Origin: Planctomycetota bacterium
GTDB lineage: Bacteria > Planctomycetota > UBA1135 > UBA2386
Assembly (NCBI GenBank): GCA_025459175.1
Contig: JALORC010000029.1
Coordinates: 1-58,146 of the forward strand
Reading direction: 5' to 3'
Length of the DNA: 58,146 nucleotides
This document shows, piece by piece, positions 8,478 through 17,040 of this stretch. Numbering within the stretch: position 1 is the stretch's first letter; the number at the start of each line of letters is the position of its first letter. A program made the position numbers and the translations under genes. Below the pieces are notes generated by a model. The model ran no database searches, had not been told where the DNA came from, and was given only the letters and a program-made list of their open reading frames with translations.

Positions 8478-9370
8478 ACGCTTCCCTCGGCACGCTCGTC
8501 CACGATGTCGCCGAGGCGCTGCGCCGCGGCCAGGAGACGCTGCCGGCCGCCGCCGGTCCGCTGCCGTCGCGCGCCGACCTCGAGGCGATCGCGCACCGGT
8601 TGCGGGCGGCGCTGTTCGGCCGTCACCGCAGCGGCACCCAGCCGCTCGAACGCGGCGTCGACGCGTTCGTCGCCGACACGTTGCTCGGCACGGTGCCGCA
8701 GCTGCAGGAACAGGTCCGCCGCGACCTGCAGCGCAGCGGCAGTCGGCCCGGCGACAGTCTGGTGCCGCTCGCGCAGGCGATCACGCAGCGGTTCGTGCAG
8801 CGGCTGCCGGCGATCCAGGCGATGCTGCTCGAGGACCTGGCCGCGGCCGACGCGGGCGATCCGGCGGCGCAGAGCCGCGACGAGATCCTGCTGTGCTATC
8901 CGGGCTTCGCCGCGGTGGTGGTGCACCGCCTGGCGCACGAACTGCACGAGCTCGGCGCGCCGCTGGTGGCGCGTTGCCTCGCGTCGATCGCGCAGGCGTG
9001 GACCGGCGTCGACATCCATCCGGCGGCGCAGATCGGCCCGGGCTTCTTCGTCGACCACGGCACCGGCGTCGTGATCGGCGCCACGGCGGTGCTCGGCGCG
9101 CGCGTCCGCCTGTACCAGGGCGTGACGCTCGGCGCTCGCAGCTTCCGCCGCGACGGCGAAGGTGCCTTGTGCAAGGGCGAACCGCGCCACCCGATCCTGC
9201 ACGACGACGTGCAGGTGTTCAGCGGCGCGGCGGTGCTGGGCCGCATCACGATCGGCCGCGGGGCTCGCATCGGCGCCGGCGTGGTGGTCGTCGACGACGT
9301 GGCGCCGGGGGCACGCATCACCGCGCTGCCGGCGCGGCAGTCCGGCTACCACGACGGCGCCGGCATCTGA
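8474..9370 (+). CDS. cysE: Serine O-acetyltransferase
   Basis: Transfers acetyl from acetyl-CoA to serine, giving the substrate of the CysK encoded just upstream. It is 298 residues long. The N-terminal 140 residues are helical, and the C-terminal left-handed beta-helix of hexapeptide repeats starts near residue 178. The catalytic pair corresponds to H182 (GVDIHP) and D194/H195 (FVDHGTG). The KGEPRHP segment (234-240) contacts CoA in this family. The protein ends soon after the helix, without the long CysK-binding tail ending in Ile that enterobacterial CysE has, although it does end in Gly-Ile. Form and length are closer to the EpsC/SrpH-like serine acetyltransferases. Confidence 0.93.
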   Translation: MNASLGTLVHDVAEALRRGQETLPAAAGPLPSRADLEAIAHRLRAALFGRHRSGTQPLERGVDAFVADTLLGTVPQLQEQVRRDLQRSGSRPGDSLVPLAQAITQRFVQRLPAIQAMLLEDLAAADAGDPAAQSRDEILLCYPGFAAVVVHRLAHELHELGAPLVARCLASIAQAWTGVDIHPAAQIGPGFFVDHGTGVVIGATAVLGARVRLYQGVTLGARSFRRDGEGALCKGEPRHPILHDDVQVFSGAAVLGRITIGRGARIGAGVVVVDDVAPGARITALPARQSGYHDGAGI

Positions 9371-9468
9371 TGCCGCGTTCGGCGCGCTGGACCGCACGCG
9401 GCAGGGGCCCGCCTGGGCGGCGGTCAGCCGCGATTGACCGAGTTCGCTACGAGGCTACTGTAGTCACA

Positions 9469-9759
9469 ATGTCGACCACGGTAGGTGTCCGCGAGCTGAA
9501 GAGTGGCCTGTCTCGCTACCTGCGGTTGGCCGCCGGGGGCGAGAGCATCATCGTCTGCGATCATGGGCGACCGGTGGCGATCCTCACCGCGGCTCCCGAC
9601 GGCACCGGCAAGCCGGCATCGACGGCCGAGCACCTGGCCGGACTCGCGGCCCGCGGGCTGGTCGTGCTCGGCGCCGGACGGAAGCGAGCGCCAGCGGGCA
9701 AGCGGCCTCGGCTGGATCTGTCCGGGGCCGTCCGCGACGACCGTGGGGAGCGTTCGTGA
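9469..9759 (+). CDS. Phd/YefM-type antitoxin
   Basis: A 96-residue antitoxin. Residues 1-50 match the Phd/YefM DNA-binding domain: VGVRELKSGLSRYLRLAAGG followed by IIVCDHGRPVAIL. A basic, disordered C-terminus would bind the toxin. The start is ATG 9469; a longer open frame upstream reads out of the preceding gene and is not used. The stop overlaps the PIN toxin's GTG start by 4 bases. The pair is expected to repress its own promoter in the 98-base gap after cysE. Confidence 0.88.
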   Translation: MSTTVGVRELKSGLSRYLRLAAGGESIIVCDHGRPVAILTAAPDGTGKPASTAEHLAGLAARGLVVLGAGRKRAPAGKRPRLDLSGAVRDDRGERS

Positions 9760-10187
9760 TCTATCTGGACACCAGCTGGTTGGTGAAGCTGTACGCCGAC
9801 GAACCCGACTCCCGCTCCATCCGATCGATCACCGACTCCGATCCGGACGTCGCCGTCAGTGATCTCGCCTACGTCGAGTTCCACGCCGCCGTCGGCCGGC
9901 GCCGGCGCGAACGACGCATCACTGCGCGTGCGGCATCGGGCCTGCTGTCGCGGTTCGACCGTGACTGGGCGCGCCGGGTCCGGGTTCCCGTGTCGCGGGA
10001 AGTGATGCGCGGCGCTGCGGTGGTGCTGGCCGCGCATCCGCTGCGGACCCTCGATGCGGTGCAGCTGGCCTCGGCGTTGTTGGTGGCCGAGGGAGCGCCG
10101 GACGTGCCGCGATTCGGGGCCGCGGACGAACGGCTGCTGGCAGCCGCTGTCGCCTGTGGCCTGCCCGTGTTGTCCGTCGCGAGCTGA
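9756..10187 (+). CDS. PIN-domain toxin (VapC-type ribonuclease)
   Basis: A 143-residue PIN-domain endoribonuclease, the toxin partner of the Phd-type antitoxin. The acidic metal-binding set is complete: D5 in MIYLDTSWLVK, E41 in AYVEFHAA, D in RTLDAVQLASAL and D in GAADERLLAAA. The start is GTG at 9756, overlapping the antitoxin stop (GTGA). The RNA target of such toxins is usually a tRNA or rRNA site and cannot be predicted from sequence. The downstream neighbour is convergent. Confidence 0.9.
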   Translation: MIYLDTSWLVKLYADEPDSRSIRSITDSDPDVAVSDLAYVEFHAAVGRRRRERRITARAASGLLSRFDRDWARRVRVPVSREVMRGAAVVLAAHPLRTLDAVQLASALLVAEGAPDVPRFGAADERLLAAAVACGLPVLSVAS

Positions 10188-10226
10188 CGGGCTGTTGCGG
10201 TTACGCCGAGAGGTGCGGGAGCTGCC

Positions 10227-11315
10227 TCACTTGCCCTTCTCGCCCGCCGGCAGGACTCGTTCGATCGCCGCCAAGGCCTCTGCCAGGCCGCGTCCACAGT
10301 GCAGGAGGCGCCCGTCGGCGTCGACGGCCACGACCGCCCAGTTGCTGCCATACAGCGCATCGGCGTTCTTGCCCATGGCCGGCCGCAGCACCGGCAACAC
10401 ACGTTCGACGACCGGTTCGTCCGGCGGCTGGTCCGGCCACGGCCCACGCGTGCTCGTGTCGAACAGCACCACGGCGAACTCGGACCGGCGGGCGTGCCGC
10501 GCCAGATCGGCGACGCCTCGGCGCAGCTCCTGGTTCGGGGACCGACTTCGGCCCCATTCGTCGAACACGACCAGCAGCGGCTTGCCGCGGAACGACGGCA
10601 ACGTCGCCTGTGCCAACGGCAGGTTGTCGGCCGCCGCCAGTTCCCAGTCGGGCAGCACCTCGCCGACCAGGTCGAACGGCTGCCACTGGATCGTGAACGA
10701 CCCCGCGTCGACCTCGGCGCGCCCGGCTGGCAGCACGATCGTACGCGGCCGCGCGCCGCTCAGACCCGCGCGCGCAGAGACCTCGTAGTGGCCCGGAGGC
10801 AGTGGCAGCGCGAAGCGGGGAGCGTCGAACCCGAAGCCCATCATGAATCGGCAGCGGACATCGGTCGGACGATACGGTTCGATGACCTGCACCGACACCG
10901 GGCCGCTCGCCTTGACCTCGCCGCGCAGTACGACGGCGGGTCGCAGCACGATGGGCTCGCGCACCGACAGCGAATGGTCCGCGTTCGCCGTCGGTCGCGC
11001 GATCGCGCACGAGAGTCGGTCGGCACTCCAACCGAGCAACGGCCGGTCGAACGGATCCATCGTCCACTGGCCGCGCAGCCGGCCTTCGGCGTCGCTGCGC
11101 AGCGGTTCCTTCGCGTCCGCGGGACTGCAGCAGAGCTGGCCCTGCCACCGGCCGCCGGCATGGCTCCACATGTCGGCGAACTCGGCTCCTGCCACCGGCT
11201 GGCCATTGCCGTCGACGACGATCGTGTCGACCGTGATGTCGGTAGTCCTCTGAGCCGGCATCCCCGTGACCAGGCAACCGAGAACGTGCAGTGACAGCAG
11301 TTGGGCACGCAGCAT
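10227..11315 (-). CDS. Exported protein: carboxypeptidase-regulatory-like N-terminus, thioredoxin-like C-terminus without CxxC
   Basis: A 362-residue protein with a signal peptide (start ATG 11315, core SLHVLGCLVTG). The N-terminal part contains a carboxypeptidase-regulatory-like beta sandwich (TIVVDGNGQPVAGAEF). The last 130 residues look like a TlpA/redoxin domain: GKPLLVVFDEWGRSRSPNQE occupies the place of the active-site loop, and WAVVAVDADGRLLHCGRGL the C-terminal strands. The CxxC expected in that loop is absent (RSRS instead), so ordinary thiol-disulfide exchange is not possible there. It lies 80 bases downstream of another minus-strand gene encoding an anchored protein of unknown function. 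Confidence 0.7.
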   Translation of the reverse strand: MLRAQLLSLHVLGCLVTGMPAQRTTDITVDTIVVDGNGQPVAGAEFADMWSHAGGRWQGQLCCSPADAKEPLRSDAEGRLRGQWTMDPFDRPLLGWSADRLSCAIARPTANADHSLSVREPIVLRPAVVLRGEVKASGPVSVQVIEPYRPTDVRCRFMMGFGFDAPRFALPLPPGHYEVSARAGLSGARPRTIVLPAGRAEVDAGSFTIQWQPFDLVGEVLPDWELAAADNLPLAQATLPSFRGKPLLVVFDEWGRSRSPNQELRRGVADLARHARRSEFAVVLFDTSTRGPWPDQPPDEPVVERVLPVLRPAMGKNADALYGSNWAVVAVDADGRLLHCGRGLAEALAAIERVLPAGEKGK

Positions 11316-11395
11316 CGAGACGAATGGTAGCGCGCACCATCGTGTGCTCCTGCCGCGGAGCGACCACGCGACGCCGTTTCGGAGGTGTGGTGCAG

Positions 11396-12604
11396 CTACC
11401 GCCCCGGCATCGGCAGCGCGGCCGCGGCCGGAAGCGACCAGCGCGCGGGGCCGGGACCATGCGGTGGCGCCTCCGCGTGCACGATCAGCTCGGTTGCCGT
11501 TCGTTCGACGCGGAACTGCGTTCCGGAGAACGGGTCCAGCAGCTCCGGCAGCGGCAGGCCGCGGCGGGCGGCGAGGCCGATGCGGATCTGGCGACAGTTG
11601 GTCAGCAAGCGCAGGCGCCGCCAGTCGTCGTCGCGGGCGGTCTCGGCAGCGTGCCCCGACATGTAGGTGCCGTTCGCCAGACCCTCCGCGGCCGCGAGGA
11701 AGTCCGCCCATTGCGCGGCGCGCGCCCGGCCAGATGAGGCCACTGGCTCCAGTCGATGCAACTGCGCGAACAGCGACTCGAACGAGGCGAGGTGGCGCGC
11801 CGTCGGATCGAAGCCGAACTCCCAGGCGAACAGCACTTCTTTGGCGCTCCAGTCGGCGAGCGTGTAGTAGCCGTCCGTCAGCGGGATCACGTAGTTGGCG
11901 ATCGCGGCCGCGGCATCTGCCGGTCGGTCGAGGCGGCGGTCCAGCACCGTCAGGCCCGCGTCGAGCAGCGATGTCGCCGTCGGCGACAAGGTGGCGAAGG
12001 CGGCATCCGTCCACACGGATTCGGAGTCGGGGCGGCCGGGCAGGTCGCCGACATCGAGGGCGAACGTCTTGCCGTCGAGCCACAGTGCGACGGCACCGTC
12101 ACCATCGCCTTCGTGCAGGCGGACGGCGATCTCGGTGTCGAGCAGCCAACGCAGTTGGAGCGGGCTCGAGTCGTGCCGCGATCGCGGCGAAGTGTCGGCG
12201 GCGTGTGCTCCCCGTTGCAGCGACTGCAGCACCGGCGCGATGCTGCGGCGGAACGCCACGAGTTCGTCGCCCGCCAGCGTGCGCCACTCGGGATCGCCGA
12301 CCCTGACCCTCGCCTTCCCAGAGTCCCAGGTGAAGTGGCCGATGCCGAGTTCGCGCCGGACCGCGTCCCAGGTCCGCATCGCGGTGGCATAGTGCTCGAA
12401 CGCGTTGTCCGCCGTCGTCGCTCCGTGGGTCACTTGCCGTAATGGTGCGCGGCGAGCGAGTTCGCGGGTGTGCGCCTGGTGCGCCAGGTCGGCGAGCGAG
12501 CCCGGGGCCGGCGTGGGTCGCAGGCAGCGCAGCAACACGATGCTGCCGGCGAGCACGGCGAGGCCGATTGCACCCCTCCGCAGCCAGGAACCGATCCGGG
12601 TCAT
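11396..12604 (-). CDS. Membrane-anchored protein of unknown function
   Basis: A 402-residue protein with one N-terminal membrane span (about residues 9-27, RGAIGLAVLAGSIVLLRCL) and a large, presumably extracytoplasmic, helical domain rich in Trp, Arg and Asp. I do not recognise a family. The start ATG 12604 is chosen because it directly precedes the span; upstream codons in frame (out to 12925) read through sequence antisense to the neighbouring gap and lack protein-like composition. The run SFESLFAQLHRLEP and later helices suggest a TPR-like or all-helical fold, but this is a guess. Confidence 0.6.
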   Translation of the reverse strand: MTRIGSWLRRGAIGLAVLAGSIVLLRCLRPTPAPGSLADLAHQAHTRELARRAPLRQVTHGATTADNAFEHYATAMRTWDAVRRELGIGHFTWDSGKARVRVGDPEWRTLAGDELVAFRRSIAPVLQSLQRGAHAADTSPRSRHDSSPLQLRWLLDTEIAVRLHEGDGDGAVALWLDGKTFALDVGDLPGRPDSESVWTDAAFATLSPTATSLLDAGLTVLDRRLDRPADAAAAIANYVIPLTDGYYTLADWSAKEVLFAWEFGFDPTARHLASFESLFAQLHRLEPVASSGRARAAQWADFLAAAEGLANGTYMSGHAAETARDDDWRRLRLLTNCRQIRIGLAARRGLPLPELLDPFSGTQFRVERTATELIVHAEAPPHGPGPARWSLPAAAALPMPGR

Positions 12605-12821
12605 GCCATGGCATCGGGCCTTGGCGGCGGCGGCTTGAGTCCGCGCCGCTCGATCGCGGGTGGGGGAGCCGGCTCTGGACAGCCGGGTTGGTGCCGCCGA
12701 TTGCGGAAACTGGGTTGGATTCCGGCAACCGCTGCGCGGCAATTGGATTGGATTTCGACAGCTTCGCGCCGCGCGTTCGCCTGCTGGCAGGGCTCCGTCA
12801 TCATCGCCGCCAGCCGGCGCC

Positions 12822-13793
12822 TCAGCGGATCTTCGCCAGCCAGCGCGCGAGTTGCTTCGCCGAGCGCGCGAACTTCGGCTGCGACGCCAGCTCCCGCTGC
12901 CAGGCCTCCAGTTCGGCGCGCACACCGCCGCCGGCGCGCAGCACCTCGAGACCGCATTCGAGCGCCGGCATCAGGTCGCCGGTCCACGGGTGCGGATGGT
13001 CGTCGTGGCGCATGCGATCGGGCAGCGTCGCGCGCAGTTGTGCCAGCAGTGCGGCGACCGGCGCGGCGAACGTCGAGCGATCGCCCTGCATGTGGTGCTG
13101 CAGATACCACAGCGCGTTGCTCGGGTCGTCACCGACCAGCGCCTTCGCGAGTCCGGGCGCGAGCTCCGGATGGGCGGCGAGCCGCTCGTGACACGCCGCG
13201 CGCACGTCGGGCGCGAGCGAACGCGCGTGCGCCAGCAGGGTGCCGACGTCGGCATCGGCGGGCACCTTCTGCCACTGTTCCCGGTGGTAGGCGTACTGCC
13301 CGCGTTCCCACTCCGAGGGCTCGTGCGAGCCGCGGCGCAGCAGTCGCACGAACTGGCCGCGCAGGCGCTGTAGTGGGTATCGCAACAACATGCCGGTGCT
13401 GCCGACGGCCGGCAAGGCGAGCAGCGCCGCGCCGAGCCAAGGCAGTGCTGCATGCACGGCAGCGCCGTGACCGAGTGCCGCCGGGGAAGCGGCGATCAGC
13501 GGCACCAGCAACTTGATCGGCCAGGTGTCGTGGCCGTAGGCGGCGAGCGGCAAGAACGTCATGCCGACCGCGAGCCCCGGCATTGCCACGTACATCGCGA
13601 CGTTCGCGGCGGTGTGCGGCAGCGGGGCGGCGAGCAGCACGAGCAGTGTGCCGAGCGTGAACAGCAGCGCCATCGGGCCGGTGATCCGGTGGCTGCCGAC
13701 CAGGTTCTCGCCGCGGGTGGGGCGCCCGGCCGCGGCCATCAGGGTGAGCGCGGCGCCGGCGAGTCCACACAGGAGGTAACCCAGCCAGAGCAT
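12822..13793 (-). CDS. Multi-span membrane protein with cytoplasmic C-terminal domain
   Basis: A 323-residue protein with about five hydrophobic segments in residues 1-150 (LWLGYLLCGLAGAALTLMA at the start; further ones near 40-60, 62-85, 92-110 and 118-140). A soluble, Trp- and His-containing helical domain of about 170 residues follows. No known family is recognised and no catalytic motif is evident. A gap of 217 bases on its 3' side, before the next minus-strand gene, holds nothing identifiable. Confidence 0.6.
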   Translation of the reverse strand: MLWLGYLLCGLAGAALTLMAAAGRPTRGENLVGSHRITGPMALLFTLGTLLVLLAAPLPHTAANVAMYVAMPGLAVGMTFLPLAAYGHDTWPIKLLVPLIAASPAALGHGAAVHAALPWLGAALLALPAVGSTGMLLRYPLQRLRGQFVRLLRRGSHEPSEWERGQYAYHREQWQKVPADADVGTLLAHARSLAPDVRAACHERLAAHPELAPGLAKALVGDDPSNALWYLQHHMQGDRSTFAAPVAALLAQLRATLPDRMRHDDHPHPWTGDLMPALECGLEVLRAGGGVRAELEAWQRELASQPKFARSAKQLARWLAKIR

Positions 13794-13887
13794 GCACCGG
13801 TGATCCGGAGCCGGGCGTCGGTGTGGCGAGGGACGGCGAGGAATCCGCCCCGGACGTCGAGCGGGTCGAGGTCGGCGTGCGAATCGA

Positions 13888-14577
13888 TCAGCGAACGACG
13901 TCGCCGCGGTGCACGACGAAGCGCTGGAAGTCGAGCGAGCGGATCCAGCCGCCGACGCCGGGCTTGCTGAACAGTGCCTTGCCGGTCTGCGCGTAGTCGT
14001 CGGCGCTTGCCCAGTTCAGCAGGTGCACCCAGCTGCCGTCCGGCGCCAGCCACAGCGAGTGGCCGAGCAGGCCCTTGCCCTGTGCGAAATCGGCCTCGGC
14101 GGCGTCGAACTTCTGCAGGTTGGCCTCGCGCGTGACCCCGGGGCGAGTGCGGAACACGACCACTTCCAGATGGCCGCACGGCGCGTCTTGGTAGGTCTGC
14201 GTGCGGAGCTGGCGGAAGTGCGCGCGGAGCTGTTGCTCGGCGGTGGTGGTGGCGGCGAACGCCTTCGCGGTCGCGTCGCCGTCGAGCTGCAGTGCTGCTG
14301 CCTCCGCGGCCTCGATCGAGTTCCATTGCGTGGCGCGCAGCGTGATGCCGTCGCCGTCGATCGCCGCTGCGCGCCACGTGGCACCGTGGCCGTCGCAGCG
14401 TGCGATCGCCGCGTCGAGGGCCTTGGCCGCAGCGGTCATCGCCGCGGCGTCGCCGGTCGCGGCCGCGTTGTCGCGCACGAACTCGAGGATCGGGGTGTCG
14501 ACGCGCGCGGTCGGCACCGCGGCAGAACCGGCGAGGGCGGGCAGCAACAGCAACAGGGCGGGGCGGAGGGAACGCAT
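13888..14577 (-). CDS. Exported protein with a possible ABM-like dimeric barrel domain
   Basis: A 229-residue exported protein; signal peptide residues 1-19 (MRSLRPALLLLLPALAG). The C-terminal 100 residues have the strand-helix pattern of the antibiotic-biosynthesis-monooxygenase-like dimeric alpha/beta barrel: HLEVVVFRTRPG, then a helix ending AEADFAQGKG, then LGHSLWLAPDGSWVHLLNW and an alanine-rich helix. This is a structural resemblance only, and cofactor-free oxygenase activity cannot be claimed. The N-terminal 100 residues are helical and alanine-rich. Confidence 0.6.
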   Translation of the reverse strand: MRSLRPALLLLLPALAGSAAVPTARVDTPILEFVRDNAAATGDAAAMTAAAKALDAAIARCDGHGATWRAAAIDGDGITLRATQWNSIEAAEAAALQLDGDATAKAFAATTTAEQQLRAHFRQLRTQTYQDAPCGHLEVVVFRTRPGVTREANLQKFDAAEADFAQGKGLLGHSLWLAPDGSWVHLLNWASADDYAQTGKALFSKPGVGGWIRSLDFQRFVVHRGDVVR

Positions 14578-14641
14578 GATTGGCTGGCCGCCTTCGTCGG
14601 ACGGCGATTCGGGGATGCGATCGCGAGCGGGGCCGTGTGGC

Positions 14642-14935
14642 TCAGTGCACGACCCACATCGCGTCCGAGACCAGGCACATGCCGCCGCGCTGCCGCAGGA
14701 TCGTGCGCACGGCCGCCACGATCCGGTCTTCCTCGCCCGGTCGCGCCACCGTCAGCACGCAGACGTTGCCGTTGCCGCCGCCCGGTTCGTCGTTGTCGCG
14801 ATGGCCGCGGTTGCCGGCGCCACGCAGCTGGCTGAACACCGTGTAGCCGTCGACGCCCTCGCGCTCCAGTACGGCGAGCAGCTCGGGCAGCTCGGGGCTG
14901 TCGATGACGATCTCGATCCGCTTCACGGGTTTCAT
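14642..14935 (-). CDS. PII-like signalling protein paired with SbtA (SbtB-like)
   Basis: A 97-residue PII-superfamily protein with ferredoxin-like beta-alpha-beta repeats (VKRIEIVIDSPELPELLAVL, then GVDGYTVFSQLRG). A flexible glycine-rich T-loop at about residues 40-57 (GAGNRGHRDNDEPGGGNG) precedes the NVCVLTV strand. It starts 3 bases after the SbtA-like gene, the standard arrangement for SbtB, which binds adenine nucleotides and controls bicarbonate uptake. It lacks the C-terminal cysteine loop found in many cyanobacterial SbtB proteins; the chain stops at MWVVH. SbtB family membership rests on context plus fold. Confidence 0.83.
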   Translation of the reverse strand: MKPVKRIEIVIDSPELPELLAVLEREGVDGYTVFSQLRGAGNRGHRDNDEPGGGNGNVCVLTVARPGEEDRIVAAVRTILRQRGGMCLVSDAMWVVH

Positions 14936-14938
14936 GCT

Positions 14939-15907
14939 TCAGCTCCACAGGCGATCGATGACGCCCAGATAGGCCGGCAGGCCGACCACGATGTTGAACG
15001 GGAACGTGATCGCCAGCGCCATGGTCACGTAGAGGCCGGGGTTCGCATCGGGCACCGCGAGTCGCATCGCCGCCGGCACCGCGATGTAGCTGGCGCTGGC
15101 GCCGAGCACCGTGAACAGCAACGCATCACCGCGGCCGAGGCCGATGCCGTAGGCGATGCCGATCGCCAGCGCGGCATTGCCCAGCGGGGCCAGCAGCGCG
15201 AAGGCGAGCGGGAACCAGCCGAGCGTGCCGATGGTGCGCAGGCGCCGCGCGCTGACGATCCCCATGTCGAGCAGGAACAAGCACAGCATGCCGCGGAAGA
15301 TGCCGTCGGTGAACGGCGCCAGGGCCCGTTCGCCGCGTTCGCCGCTGGCGAAGCCGATCAGCAGCGAACCGCACAGCAGCAGCACCGAGCCGTTGGCCAG
15401 CGCGTCGCGCAGCAGGCGTCGCCACGGCATCGGCTCCCCCCGACCGTCGCGGGCGCCGCGCGCGAGCGCGATGCCCAGCACGATCGCCGGCGACTCCATC
15501 AGCGCCATCGCCGCGACCAGGTGACCACTCGACGCGATCTGCAGTTGTTCGAGGAACGCGGTGGCGGCGATGAAGGTGACGGCCGAGATCGAGCCGTAGG
15601 TCGCCGCCACCGCCGCCGCGTTCGCCCGGTCGAGCCGGCGGCGCAGCACCAGGAACGTCCACACCGGCACCAGCACCGCCATGCCGATCGCCGCGCCGAG
15701 CGTGGTGCCGACTTCGGCCGTCAGGCCACTGTGGTGCAGCTCCGAGCCACCGCGAAAGCCGATCGAGAGCAGCAGGTAGAGCGAGAACAGCTTCGGCAGC
15801 GGCTGCGGCACTTCGAGGTCGCTGCCGAGTGCGAACGCGAGCGCACCGAGGCCGAAGAACAGCACCGGCGGATTCAGCAGGTTGGTCAGTACGAGCGACA
15901 GGTCCAT
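14939..15907 (-). CDS. sbtA: SbtA-like sodium-dependent bicarbonate transporter
   Basis: A 322-residue integral membrane protein of the SbtA (formerly DUF897) family, which imports bicarbonate with sodium. It has about ten hydrophobic segments, opening with LVLTNLLNPPVLFFGLGALAF. The conserved GFRGGSEL segment follows in the first repeat, and GDALLFTVLGASASYIAVPAAMR in the second matches the inverted-repeat partner. The start ATG 15907 is used; upstream codons lack hydrophobic or family character. It is followed after 3 bases by the PII-like regulator. In a heterotroph it may supply bicarbonate for carboxylases. Confidence 0.9.
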   Translation of the reverse strand: MDLSLVLTNLLNPPVLFFGLGALAFALGSDLEVPQPLPKLFSLYLLLSIGFRGGSELHHSGLTAEVGTTLGAAIGMAVLVPVWTFLVLRRRLDRANAAAVAATYGSISAVTFIAATAFLEQLQIASSGHLVAAMALMESPAIVLGIALARGARDGRGEPMPWRRLLRDALANGSVLLLCGSLLIGFASGERGERALAPFTDGIFRGMLCLFLLDMGIVSARRLRTIGTLGWFPLAFALLAPLGNAALAIGIAYGIGLGRGDALLFTVLGASASYIAVPAAMRLAVPDANPGLYVTMALAITFPFNIVVGLPAYLGVIDRLWS

Positions 15908-16055
15908 GCGGTTGCAGGGTTTGCCTCGCGGTCGAATCGCGGTGCTGGCGGGGTGCATGGCGATCCATCGCGCCAGCCGCCGGCAAGGTAGCGGCCGATT
16001 CCGCGGATGCCAGCAGCGCGTGGCGGCGCTAGATTCGGCGCCGCCGACAGCGACG

Positions 16056-16931
16056 ATGACACAGCACCACGATTCGGGAGCACAGCCGGAGCATCACCCG
16101 CTGCTCGGGCGCAGGGTCGCGGTCGCCACCATGCACGGCAAGGAGGCGGTGCTGGTGCCGCCGCTGCAGCAGCGGCTCGGCATCGAAGCGGTGCTGGCGA
16201 ACGGCCTCGACACCGATGCGTTCGGCACCTTCGTCGGCGACGTGCCGCGTCTCGGCACTGCACTCGAGACCGCGCGGCGGAAGGCGCGGGCGGGCATGGA
16301 GCGTTGTGGCACGCGCACCGCGATCGCCAGCGAAGGCAGCTTCGGGCCGCATCCGAGCGTGCCGCTGCTGCCATTGGCGGCCGAACTCGTGCTGTTGCTC
16401 GACGACGAACTGGGGCTCGAAGTGGTGGCCGAGGACGTCGGCATCGAGACCAACTTCGCCGGCGTCGACGTGACCGACATGGCGGCCGCGCACGCGTTCG
16501 CGCAGCGGATCGGGTTCCCGTCGCACCAGCTGGTGCTGATGGTCGCCGGCGAGCCGAGTGCCACCGTGCGTGGCATCGGTGAGCGCGAGCGGCTCGATGC
16601 GCTGTTGCCGCCGTTGCTGCGTCGCCACGGCATCGTGCAGCTGCGCAGCGACATGCGCGCCGATCGCAACCCGACCCGGATGCGGGCGATCGCCCGCGCG
16701 GCGGAACGACTCGCCGAACGGGTCGCGTGCCGCTGTGTCGGGTGCGGTTGGCCGGGCTACGGTGCGATCGACGTCGAGCGTGGTCTGCCGTGTGCGGAGT
16801 GTGGTGAGCCGTCCGAGCTGGTGCGGGCGGTCGTGCACGGCTGCGCGCGATGCTCGGTGCGGCACGAGGTGCCGCGCAGCGACGGCCGCACGAGCTGTGA
16901 CCCTGGTCAGTGCTCGTGGTGCAACCCGTAG
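16056..16931 (+). CDS. DUF6671-like protein with C-terminal zinc-ribbon cysteines
   Basis: A 291-residue cytoplasmic protein. Residues 20-200 form a conserved domain of unknown function (GRRVAVATMHGKEAVLVPPL, EGSFGPHPSVPLLP, ETNFAGVDV). The last 70 residues hold eight cysteines in four pairs (CxxC, CxxC, CxxC and a final CSWC), spaced like a double zinc ribbon. I associate this arrangement with DUF6671, but the name is from memory. The start ATG 16056 follows a 148-base divergent intergenic region shared with sbtA. The function is unknown. Confidence 0.75.
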   Translation: MTQHHDSGAQPEHHPLLGRRVAVATMHGKEAVLVPPLQQRLGIEAVLANGLDTDAFGTFVGDVPRLGTALETARRKARAGMERCGTRTAIASEGSFGPHPSVPLLPLAAELVLLLDDELGLEVVAEDVGIETNFAGVDVTDMAAAHAFAQRIGFPSHQLVLMVAGEPSATVRGIGERERLDALLPPLLRRHGIVQLRSDMRADRNPTRMRAIARAAERLAERVACRCVGCGWPGYGAIDVERGLPCAECGEPSELVRAVVHGCARCSVRHEVPRSDGRTSCDPGQCSWCNP

Positions 16932-17040
16932 AGTGAACGGGCGTCCGGCGGCCGCAAGGTGCCCGCGGCCGCCGCGGCACGGCAACGTTCGCAGGTCGTG
17001 CGCCTTGCGAGAAGAGGCGCCGCGGTCTACGGTCCAGCTG

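Noticed and set aside
9371..9468. Phd antitoxin start further upstream in frame
   Set aside because: The sequence from the preceding gene lacks protein-like composition and the Phd domain begins with ATG 9469.
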